DNA from: Streptomyces sp. CB02923
Lineage (GTDB): Bacteria; Actinomycetota; Actinomycetes; Streptomycetales; Streptomycetaceae
Assembly (NCBI RefSeq): GCF_001905005.1
Contig: NZ_LWKZ01000023.1
Location: forward strand, 744,001-808,000
Reading direction: 5' to 3'
DNA length: 64,000 nt
Shown one piece after another: positions 9,790-17,358 of this stretch. The notes beneath the pieces were generated by a model. The model made no database searches. It was not told the origin of the DNA and worked only from the letters and a program-made list of their open reading frames with translations. Every line of letters begins with the position of its first letter. Position 1 is the first letter of the stretch. The position numbers and the translations under genes are program-made.

Positions 9790-10971
9790 ATGACACCTTC
9801 AGCACGACAGAGCCGTAGCCCTCGTTGGGACGTGATCGTGGTCGGTGCGGGACCGGCCGGTGCCACCGCGGCACGTGTCGCCGCGGAGCGGGGACAGCGG
9901 GTCCTGCTCCTCGAACGCGCCTCCTTGCCCCGCTACAAGACCTGCGGCGGAGGGCTGGTCGGCGCGGCGGTCGCCGCCCTTCCCCCCTCGTTCCGGGTCC
10001 CGTCTCTCGATCACATCGACCAGATCACGGTCAGCAACCGGTTCCGGAATCCGAGGACCGTCACGCACAACGAACCCACCGCCCATATGGTGTACCGCGC
10101 CGCATTCGACGCGGCCCTGACGGAAATGGCGGTCGAAGCCGGCGCGGTATTGCGCGAGAGCACCGTCGTCACCGCTCTCGAACCGGCTGCTCATTCCGTG
10201 ACGGTCACCGTGGACAAAGGCCGCCGCCTCAACGCCCGGTGCGTGGTGGGTGCGGACGGAAGTTCGAGCCGCGTCGCCCGGCATGTGGCTGTCCGGTGCG
10301 AGCAGGTTGACCTGGCCCTGGAAGTGGAGATTCCCGTCACCGGCCCCGTCGCAAGGAACTGGCGGGGGCGGACGTTACTCGACTGGGGCGCCCTGCCCGG
10401 CTCGTACGCGTGGGTATTCCCCAAGGGCGATCAGCTCACGATCGGCGTACTCGCCCACCGTGGGCACGGCGACGCCACACGCGCCTACCTGCGCGAATTC
10501 CTCGCGGAAAACGCGCCGAGGGGAGTGGAACCCGTACGCCGGTCCGGTCACCTCACGCGCTGCCGGGCCCAGGACTCCCCGTTGTCGCGTGGACGGGTCC
10601 TCGTGGCAGGGGACGCGGCCGGGCTGCTCGACCCGATGTTCCGCGAAGGCATCTCCTTCGCTCTGCGATCAGGGTCCCTGGCCGGAGCCGCGGCGGCAGA
10701 TGTCGCCGACGCGGAATCCGCTGCCGACGTCCGGGACGCGACCATCGTGTACGCCCGCCGGATCCACGAAACGCTCGGCGGCGAAATGCACGCGGGGCGC
10801 CTGCTCCTCGCCGCGTTCGAACGCCATCCAGGTCTCTTCCATACCGGCTTGACCCGCATACCACCGATCTCGAAAAAGCTCTTCGACTACGCAGCGGGGC
10901 GTACGACCATTCCCGAACTCGTAGGCGGCCCCCCGGGCCGGATGGCGCTGCACCTTCTCTCCCGAATGTAA
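9790..10971 (+). CDS. FAD-dependent geranylgeranyl reductase-family protein
   Basis: A 393-residue flavoprotein of the GGR/ChlP-like group, which reduces double bonds in prenyl chains and terpenoids. Seen: GAGPAGATAA dinucleotide-binding loop near residue 17, YKTCGGGL with the cysteine common in the group, GADGSSSRVAR, and the second FAD site GDAAGLLDPMFREGI. The ribosome site before ATG 9790 is weak (CGGGAA), and an in-frame start about 51 nt upstream is possible. A monooxygenase or halogenase role is less likely because of the CGGGL and FREGI elements. Likely a tailoring reductase for the cyclase product or its linear precursor. Confidence 0.82.
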   Translation: MTPSARQSRSPRWDVIVVGAGPAGATAARVAAERGQRVLLLERASLPRYKTCGGGLVGAAVAALPPSFRVPSLDHIDQITVSNRFRNPRTVTHNEPTAHMVYRAAFDAALTEMAVEAGAVLRESTVVTALEPAAHSVTVTVDKGRRLNARCVVGADGSSSRVARHVAVRCEQVDLALEVEIPVTGPVARNWRGRTLLDWGALPGSYAWVFPKGDQLTIGVLAHRGHGDATRAYLREFLAENAPRGVEPVRRSGHLTRCRAQDSPLSRGRVLVAGDAAGLLDPMFREGISFALRSGSLAGAAAADVADAESAADVRDATIVYARRIHETLGGEMHAGRLLLAAFERHPGLFHTGLTRIPPISKKLFDYAAGRTTIPELVGGPPGRMALHLLSRM

Positions 10972-11067
10972 ATCCCCGGGGCCCGTCGGCCGCCGGTTCC
11001 ACCGGCCCGTCCCATCGCGCCACGGGACACGCTGACGTCCGGAGACCGGTGGCACACGGAGGACACG

Positions 11068-11886
11068 ATGAACCGACACACCACCTGCCCTCACGACGGG
11101 GCGGCCCCCGCAGGGCCGCCGCGCGCCGACGACCGGCCCGGAGCCGACGCCGTACATCCGGGACCCGGCTCTGCCCTGACAGCGGACGTGACCTCCCGGG
11201 ACGGTCAGGCGCTCCGGCACGTGGCGGTCATCATGGACGGGAACCGGCGCTGGGCCGTGCGGCACAGCCGGACCGAGACCGATGCGTACCAGACCGGCGC
11301 CCTACGGGTGCACGATCTGATGACCTGGTGCGAGGAAGCGGGCATCGCGTTCGTGACGGTGTGGGCGCTGTCCCAGGACAACCTGCACCGTGGCACCGCC
11401 GCGGTGGACGGAATCGTCCAGGCAGTCAGAGACGGGGTCCGCGAGATGGCTGCCACACGGCGCTGGTGCATCCGCTTCATCGGCGCGCTCGACCAATTAC
11501 CCCCGCAGCAGGCCACCGCACTGCGGGCCCTCGCGCATCAGACCCGCGATATTCGGGGCGTCACTTTGAACGTGGCTCTCGCCTATTGCGGCCGCAGCGA
11601 CATCGTCGACGCAGTGCGTGCGCTGGTCGAGCAGAAAACCGGCCCGGCGTGTGACGGAGCAGTCACCGAGGACCGGCTCACCCAGCATCTGTCCACCGCC
11701 GGGCAGCCCGATATCGACCTGGTCATCCGCACCTCGGGAGAACAGCGCCTGTCCGGCTTCATGCCCTGGCAGACCGCGGAAGCAGAGCTCTATTTCACCT
11801 CCACCCCGTGGCCCGACTTCGACCGCGCCGACTTCGAGAAGGCGCTGCAATGGTACGCGGATCGCGACCTCCGGTTCGGCAGGTGA
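11068..11886 (+). CDS. Cis-prenyltransferase (UppS-family)
   Basis: Member of the Z-isoprenyl diphosphate synthase family (272 residues). Seen: a 48-residue proline- and alanine-rich N-terminal extension, then HVAVIMDGNRRWA with catalytic Asp57, ALSQDN, LNVALAYCGR, and near the C-terminus DLVIRTSGEQRLSGFMPWQ followed by AELYF. The usual histidine-glycine element after the first motif reads DAYQTGA here. NRRWA rather than NGRWA resembles short-chain enzymes. CGGAGGACACG precedes the ATG. Its place in a terpenoid locus suggests a dedicated role (a Z-prenyl substrate, head-to-middle coupling or cyclisation), but housekeeping undecaprenyl synthesis is not excluded. Confidence 0.88.
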   Translation: MNRHTTCPHDGAAPAGPPRADDRPGADAVHPGPGSALTADVTSRDGQALRHVAVIMDGNRRWAVRHSRTETDAYQTGALRVHDLMTWCEEAGIAFVTVWALSQDNLHRGTAAVDGIVQAVRDGVREMAATRRWCIRFIGALDQLPPQQATALRALAHQTRDIRGVTLNVALAYCGRSDIVDAVRALVEQKTGPACDGAVTEDRLTQHLSTAGQPDIDLVIRTSGEQRLSGFMPWQTAEAELYFTSTPWPDFDRADFEKALQWYADRDLRFGR

Positions 11887-11993
11887 ACCACCGGTCCACC
11901 TCCGCACCGGGGCGGCACCGTTCTCGGCACGTTGTGGCGCCGCGCCGTGCGGCGCGCGCTCAAGAACCGACGTCGTCGGAAATGATGTTGCAC

Positions 11994-13310
11994 ATGAATG
12001 ATCCCCAGCACACCAGCAAGGACGGTCAGCGTGCTCCGTCGCGTCGGCTGAAAACGATGGTCGGCCGTGACCCGGAAGAGCACGGACGGGTTTCCTCACC
12101 GCTGGAGCTCCTGTTCGACCTCACGTTCGTGGTCGCCGTCGGCACCGCGAGTACCCACTTCGCCGAGATGGTCGCCGAAGGGCACGCGGCGCAGGCGGTC
12201 ACCGCGTTCGTACTGGCGATGGTGGCGATCAGCGTGGCCTGGATCAGCTTCAGCTGGTTCGCCTCCGCCTTCAGCACCGACGACTGGCTCTACCGGGCCC
12301 TGACGATGGTGCAGATGATCGGTGTCGTCGTGTTCACGCTCGGCCTGCCGGCCATGTTCCACTCGGTCGAGGAGGGCGGACACCTCGAACTGCGGGTGAT
12401 GGTCATCGGGTATGTCGTGATGCGGATCGCGATGGTGTCGCAGTGGTGGCGCGCCGCCCGGCAGTCCCCCTCGTTCCGGGACGTCGGGAGGGCGAACATC
12501 CGCTGGACGGTGGTCGCTCAGCTCGGCTGGATCGTGGTCGGATTCGCACATCCGCCGCTCGCCGTCGCGTTCGTCGCCTTCGTCGTACTCGGGGCGCTGG
12601 AACTGCTGCTGCCGGTGCTCACCCAGGGCCGCGCGGGTGGCACGCCCTGGCATCCCCACCACGTCGCGGAGCGGTACGGCCTGTTTGCGATCATCGTTCT
12701 CGGCGAGGGCGTCGTCGGCACCGTGGCCTCGTCGGGCGGCCTCCTCGGTGGTGCGGACGGTACGCACTGGAGCGGCGACGCGATTGCCGTCGTCATCGCC
12801 GGCGTCGGGCTGACCTTCGGCATGTGGTGGGTCTACTTCGCCACTCCCTTCGGCGACGTCCTCGTACACCGCCGCAACCGCGGATACCTCTTCGGCTACG
12901 GACACATCCCCCTGTTCATCGGGATCGCCGGGGCGGGCGCCGGGCTGCACGTGGCCGGACTGCAACTGGAACACCACTCCGAGCTCAGCGGCGTCGCCGT
13001 GGTCCTGTCCCTGGCCATCCCGGTCGGCCTCTACCTGCTGATGGTCTACCTGCTGCACGCCCTGCTGCTGTCCGCGGCAGACCGCTTCCACCTGCTGCTG
13101 ATCTCCCTCACGCTCGTCGTACTCCTCGCGGCCGTCCTGCTGTCCTCGGCCGGTGTCCCGATCGCGGTGTGCTTGCTCATCATCATGCTCGCCCCCTTCG
13201 TCACCGTGATCGGCTACGAAACGATCGGCCACCGCCACCAGCAACAGATGCTGGAAAGGCTGGAGGAAGCCGATACGCAGGATCAAGAGGCCGATACGCA
13301 GAATCACTGA
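11994..13310 (+). CDS. ltrA: Low temperature requirement protein A family membrane protein
   Basis: Polytopic membrane protein of the LtrA family (about 438 residues). The N-terminal VSSPLELLFDLTFVVAVG segment is the family hallmark, HHVAERYGLFAIIVLGEGVV lies centrally, and about ten to eleven hydrophobic spans are visible. Biochemical function is unknown. In-frame ATGs at 11982, 11985 and 11994 make the start uncertain. The C-terminus carries a short duplicated EADTQ segment caused by a DNA repeat. It lies 107 nt downstream of the cis-prenyltransferase gene; whether it belongs to the terpenoid operon, for example in export, is unknown. Confidence 0.85.
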   Translation: MNDPQHTSKDGQRAPSRRLKTMVGRDPEEHGRVSSPLELLFDLTFVVAVGTASTHFAEMVAEGHAAQAVTAFVLAMVAISVAWISFSWFASAFSTDDWLYRALTMVQMIGVVVFTLGLPAMFHSVEEGGHLELRVMVIGYVVMRIAMVSQWWRAARQSPSFRDVGRANIRWTVVAQLGWIVVGFAHPPLAVAFVAFVVLGALELLLPVLTQGRAGGTPWHPHHVAERYGLFAIIVLGEGVVGTVASSGGLLGGADGTHWSGDAIAVVIAGVGLTFGMWWVYFATPFGDVLVHRRNRGYLFGYGHIPLFIGIAGAGAGLHVAGLQLEHHSELSGVAVVLSLAIPVGLYLLMVYLLHALLLSAADRFHLLLISLTLVVLLAAVLLSSAGVPIAVCLLIIMLAPFVTVIGYETIGHRHQQQMLERLEEADTQDQEADTQNH

Positions 13311-13567
13311 TGGCACCGGCACCGGCACCCGACAGCGCACAGCCCCGCTCACCCCATCGGGAATCCTGCGGTCAGGTCCGCCCCTCTTTTCTCCGAGTCT
13401 GCTCACGCGCCGCCGTGCGGGTTCAACGCATTCACGCTCCCCGCGGTGCAGGTCCTTGTCCCGCCCTGTGCGCGCAGGCTTCGGTAGAGGGGGGCCTCGG
13501 CTGCTGCCGACGTCGGCGGTAATACCTGTCAGGCCCTTGGTGTTCAACAGCCGAGAGAGCAGGATTC

Positions 13568-14311
13568 ATGAATGGTGGTTGCCACCCGTCTCGTGGGCGT
13601 GAGCCGAACGGCCTTCGAAGGCCGACCGGGGTACTGGGACGGGCCGTGACCCTTCTCGATCTCGTGGCTGACGCACGGGAGCCTGCTTCGCTCTCCGACT
13701 TGGCCAGGGGGGCCGGTCTGCCCAAGAGCACCACCCACCGCCTGCTCCTCGGCCTGCGCGAACACGGCCTGGTGCGGCGGGACGGCAGGGGATATCAGCT
13801 CGGTGCCCGCCTGGCTGCCGCGGATCCGCTCCCCGCATGCGTCCAGCACCTCCTTCACCCGTATCTGGTGCAGCTTCATCACATGACGGGGTTGGTGGTT
13901 GTCCTGGGAGTCCTGAGGCAGGACCAGTGCGTGATCCTGGACGCGGTCTTCCGGCCCGGCCAGGAGCAGATGTCACCTGTTCGGGGTGAGCGGAGCCCTG
14001 CCCATCACACGGCCCTGGGAGTGGTCAGCCTCGCGTACCGGGCGTCGGACACGTCGCCCTCCGACATCACCCATGACCAAAGGCGAAAGGTCGCCGAGAC
14101 CGGAGCGGCCTCGCAACGCATGCGAGGACGGTCGGGCCTGGCGGAGTTCGCCGTGCCCATATTCAGCGGCAATCGCCGTCCCCTCGCGGCATGCGGGCTC
14201 ATCCACCGCAGTAACCGCCCCTTGGACCACCCCCAGCGCGTGGCCCTTCATGCCACTGCTCGACGTGCGGCACTGGCAGTCCGTGCGCAGTCCGCGGAGT
14301 ACCGGGGGTGA
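13568..14311 (+). CDS. IclR-family transcriptional regulator
   Basis: A 247-residue regulator. The N-terminal winged helix spans about residues 20-80 (LGRAVTLLDLVAD, SLSDLARGAGLPKSTTHRLLLGLREHGLVRR), and an IclR-type effector domain follows, ending RVALHATARRAALAVRAQ. ATG 13568 has a GAGAGCAGGA site. It ends 6 bases from the convergent ABC1-kinase gene. It is the only regulator inside the terpenoid locus, so it is a plausible pathway regulator; its ligand is unknown. Confidence 0.85.
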   Translation: MNGGCHPSRGREPNGLRRPTGVLGRAVTLLDLVADAREPASLSDLARGAGLPKSTTHRLLLGLREHGLVRRDGRGYQLGARLAAADPLPACVQHLLHPYLVQLHHMTGLVVVLGVLRQDQCVILDAVFRPGQEQMSPVRGERSPAHHTALGVVSLAYRASDTSPSDITHDQRRKVAETGAASQRMRGRSGLAEFAVPIFSGNRRPLAACGLIHRSNRPLDHPQRVALHATARRAALAVRAQSAEYRG

Positions 14312-14317
14312 ACGTCC

Positions 14318-15850
14318 CTACCGGGCATTCCTTTTCATCCGGGCCACCGCCACCGCCAGGGGAACCACCGTCGTGGACAATTTCGTGCCCCTCGAAACGC
14401 GCTGCTTCACTCCCGCCTTGACGGGGTCGCCCAAGTTGGTCCGGGCCTGGACGGTGAACTGGCGGCCGGCCACGTCGTCGAGCAAGGACTGCAGCTGGCC
14501 CGGTATCGCGTTCATCATGGCGAGAACGTCGGTGGACCACTGGGCGAGCTGGTCGGGAGCGGCGGCCTCGCGCCACAGGTCCAGCAGGATGCCTTCCAGT
14601 ACGCTCCGGAGCGCTTTGGCGAGTTTGAGTTTCGGGTAGATGTACCGCACGCAGCCTTCGATGTTGGCGACGGATTTCCCGGCGATCGTGGCTGTCGGGG
14701 TCACCTGTATGCCGCGGGCGGTGGAGTATTTCACGACCGACATGAAGGCGACGCCGAAGTTCAGTTCCTCCAGGGTGGCGTCGTGCCAGTTGGGCAGCAC
14801 ACGGGCGACGTCGCCGGCGAAGGCGGTGCTGTTGCTCCAGGGCGTCAGCGACCCCAGGTTGATCCACTGCCGGGCCAGGCCCGCCCCGTCGTTGCGGGCA
14901 AAGGCCAGGAGCGCCCCCAGCAGGGCGGCGCTCGTACCCCGGTCGATGCGGCCCACCATGCCCCAGTCGATCAGATACGCCTTGCCGTGCTCGTTGACGA
15001 TGACGTTGCCCGGATGCGGATCGGCGTGAAAGAAGCGTTCGACGAAATAGGACCGGAACATGAAGGAGACCAACTCGTACGACAGCTTCTTCCGCTGCTT
15101 CTTCGTCAGGCTGTCGGGCTTGACCTTGTTGATCGGCACCCCGTCGGCGAAGGACTGGACGAGCACCCGCGGCGTGGCCAGGATGACTTTCGGCACGGCG
15201 ATGTGCTTGAAGCGTTTCGCAATCTTGCGTGCCTTCTTCATGTTGCGGGCTTCGAGGGTGAAGTCGAGTTCGTTCTTCATGATGGTGAAGAGAACTTCGA
15301 GGATGGCCTTGACGTCGACGACCTCACTGAAATGAGGGGCACTCCTCGCGATGAGCCGTGCCACCTTGCGCAGCACATCCATGTCCCCCGCGACGGCCTC
15401 CCGGGCACCCGGGCGCTGTACCTTGACCGCGCACGGAGTGCCGTCGGCCATGACGCCTTTGTAGACCTGCGCGAGGGAAGCCGCCCCCAGCGGCTCGTCG
15501 GTCCGGATACTCTGGAAGTGCTGCCTCCAGCCGGGCCCGAGTTCGTCTTCCAGGACCGTCTCGAATCCGGCGAACGGAGCCACGGTGGCCTCGTCGTTGA
15601 GGAGTTCCAGCTCGTCCCGTACATACTGCGGCACGAAGTCCGGACGCGTCGCCAGGATCTGCCCCACCTTGATGTACAGGGGGCCGAGTTCTTCCAAGGT
15701 GGTGCGGATGTTGACCGCCCGTTGCCGCTTGGCGTCGGGCCCGTCCGGTATCCCGGTCTTCTTGAACCGGGCGTGTGCGGTTCGTGCGGCCTCGCTGCAG
15801 ACCGCGCGCAGAGCGATGTTGGCAGTGCGACGCGTACGCCCCTTGGCCAT
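14318..15850 (-). CDS. ABC1/UbiB/AarF-family atypical kinase
   Basis: A 510-residue protein of the UbiB/ABC1 family, ATP-binding atypical kinases that influence isoprenoid-lipid pathways. Seen: IKVGQ with the family KxGQ motif, the alanine-rich loop PLGAASLAQVYKG, the lysine in AVKVQRPGA, HADPHPGN and LIDWG. The usual C-terminal membrane helices are not obvious; the C-terminus is basic. The start is ATG 15850; a GTG two codons upstream is possible. It sits downstream of dxs, ispG and the small basic protein on the same strand, so it may be part of that transcript and assist handling of hydrophobic terpenoid intermediates (inference). Confidence 0.87.
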   Translation of the reverse strand: MAKGRTRRTANIALRAVCSEAARTAHARFKKTGIPDGPDAKRQRAVNIRTTLEELGPLYIKVGQILATRPDFVPQYVRDELELLNDEATVAPFAGFETVLEDELGPGWRQHFQSIRTDEPLGAASLAQVYKGVMADGTPCAVKVQRPGAREAVAGDMDVLRKVARLIARSAPHFSEVVDVKAILEVLFTIMKNELDFTLEARNMKKARKIAKRFKHIAVPKVILATPRVLVQSFADGVPINKVKPDSLTKKQRKKLSYELVSFMFRSYFVERFFHADPHPGNVIVNEHGKAYLIDWGMVGRIDRGTSAALLGALLAFARNDGAGLARQWINLGSLTPWSNSTAFAGDVARVLPNWHDATLEELNFGVAFMSVVKYSTARGIQVTPTATIAGKSVANIEGCVRYIYPKLKLAKALRSVLEGILLDLWREAAAPDQLAQWSTDVLAMMNAIPGQLQSLLDDVAGRQFTVQARTNLGDPVKAGVKQRVSRGTKLSTTVVPLAVAVARMKRNAR

Positions 15851-15898
15851 ACTCACCTCATCCGTGTCGAGTGTCCCGGAGGCGTACGCACCCGATTG

Positions 15899-16126
15899 CT
15901 ACTTGTCGTTCGCGGGGTTCTTGTCGGCGGCCATGTGGTGGGTCAGGTACTGGATCTGTGCGGTCAGCGCCCTGATGTCCCTGTTGTTCCGCCGGGCCAG
16001 CTTCTGGGTGCTCTTTTTCTTCTTCTTGCTCCGGAAACCGCGCCGGAGCGCCTTGCGGGTGTCCTTGTTGATATCGCCCGTGCGGTCGATCGCGATGTCG
16101 AGCAGGTTCTTCCTTCGCCTGGCCAT
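15899..16126 (-). CDS. Small lysine/arginine-rich protein
   Basis: A 75-residue, strongly basic protein that I do not recognise. It begins MARRRKNLLDIAIDRTGD, contains a run of five lysines near residue 35, and ends in a predicted helix (IRALTAQIQYLTHHMAAD). ATG 16126 is preceded by GGAAAGGAC at proper spacing, which supports it as a gene within a longer open frame antisense to ispG. It lies 48 nt upstream of the ABC1-kinase start on the same strand, suggesting co-expression. It could be a nucleic-acid or membrane-surface binder, or a kinase partner; this is speculation. Confidence 0.6.
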   Translation of the reverse strand: MARRRKNLLDIAIDRTGDINKDTRKALRRGFRSKKKKKSTQKLARRNNRDIRALTAQIQYLTHHMAADKNPANDK

Positions 16127-16257
16127 GCGGCCGTCCTTTCCGTACGTCTGCGGACCCTCTGCGGCGGCTCGGGCCTCACCTCCTTCCGCGGCCGGACCAC
16201 TCGCCGCATCCCATGTGGCGCGCCGGCCGTCGGCCGCCGACGCCACTGCCCCGGCGG

Positions 16258-17358
16258 CTATGGGGCCAGCCGTAGCGCTTCCTCGACGAGTGCTTCGACG
16301 ATCCGCGCTTCGGGAACCGTGCGCAGCACTTCGCCGTTGCGGAAGATCTGCCCTTTGCCGTTGCCGCAGGAGACGCCCAGATCGGCTTCGCGGGCTTCGC
16401 CGGGTCCGTTGACGACGCAGCCCATCACCGCGATGCGCAAGGGGTGGTGGAAGCCGTCGAAGGCGGCTTCCACCTGGGCGGTGAGCTTGTGGATGTCGAC
16501 CTGGAGACGGCCGCAGCCGGGACAGGAGACGATCTCCAGCTTGCGCGGGCGCAGGCCGAGCGAGGCGAGGATGTGGCAGCCGGCCTGCACCTGTTCGACC
16601 GGCGGGCCGGAGAGCGATACGCGGATGGTGTCGCCGATGCCTTCTTGTAGCAGCGTCCCGAAGGCCACCGCCGATTTGATCGCGCCCTGCAGGGGAGGCC
16701 CGGCTTCGGTCACGCCCAGGTGCAGCGGGTAGGGGCAGCGCTCGGCCAGCAGCCGGTTGGCTGCGATCATGACGGCGGGATCGTGGTGCTTGACGGCGAT
16801 TTTGAGGTCCTCGAAGCCGTGCTCCTCGAACAGCGAGCACTCCCACAGGGCGGAGTCGACCAGCGCCTGGGGGGTGGCACTTCCGTGCTTGGCCAGCTGG
16901 CGCCGGTCCAGGGAGCCGGCGTTGACGCCGATGCGAAGGGGGACACCCGCGGCGGAGGCCGCGGCGGCGATGGCAGCGACCTGGTCGTCGAACTTCTTGA
17001 TATTGCCGGGGTTGACGCGTACCGCGGCGCACCCGGCCTCGATGGCGGCGAAGACGTACCGGGGCTGGAAATGGATGTCGGCGATGACGGGGATGGGGGA
17101 GCGGGCCGCGATCGTGGACAGCGCGGCGGCATCGGCGGCGGACGGCACGGCGACCCGCACGATGTCGCAGCCTGCGGCGGTGACCTCGGCGATCTGCTGC
17201 AAGGTCGCATCCACATCGGCGGTGCTGGTGGTGGTCATGGTCTGGACCGAGACCGGCGCGTCGCCGCCCACGGGGACATCGCCGACCTGGATCTGCCGTG
17301 AGCGGCGGCGCGCCGGAGTGTGGGGGAGTACGGGCATGCCGAGGCCGACGGTGGCCAT
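16258..17358 (-). CDS. ispG: 4-hydroxy-3-methylbut-2-en-1-yl diphosphate synthase
   Basis: Penultimate MEP enzyme: a [4Fe-4S] protein converting MEcPP to HMBPP. The 366-residue protein has the N-terminal TIM barrel (PVSVQTMTTTSTADVDAT, VIADIHFQPR, RVNPGNI) and the C-terminal cluster domain with cysteines in SCPGCGR and MGCVVNGPGE. ATG 17358 shares its first base with the dxs stop codon; a GTG at 17361 is an alternative. Either way translation is coupled to dxs. Length matches actinobacterial IspG. Confidence 0.95.
   Translation of the reverse strand: MATVGLGMPVLPHTPARRRSRQIQVGDVPVGGDAPVSVQTMTTTSTADVDATLQQIAEVTAAGCDIVRVAVPSAADAAALSTIAARSPIPVIADIHFQPRYVFAAIEAGCAAVRVNPGNIKKFDDQVAAIAAAASAAGVPLRIGVNAGSLDRRQLAKHGSATPQALVDSALWECSLFEEHGFEDLKIAVKHHDPAVMIAANRLLAERCPYPLHLGVTEAGPPLQGAIKSAVAFGTLLQEGIGDTIRVSLSGPPVEQVQAGCHILASLGLRPRKLEIVSCPGCGRLQVDIHKLTAQVEAAFDGFHHPLRIAVMGCVVNGPGEAREADLGVSCGNGKGQIFRNGEVLRTVPEARIVEALVEEALRLAP

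Noticed and set aside
12096..13547. 483-codon minus-strand open frame over ltrA
   Set aside because: Translation is charged low-complexity sequence, whereas the opposite strand encodes a clear LtrA membrane protein.
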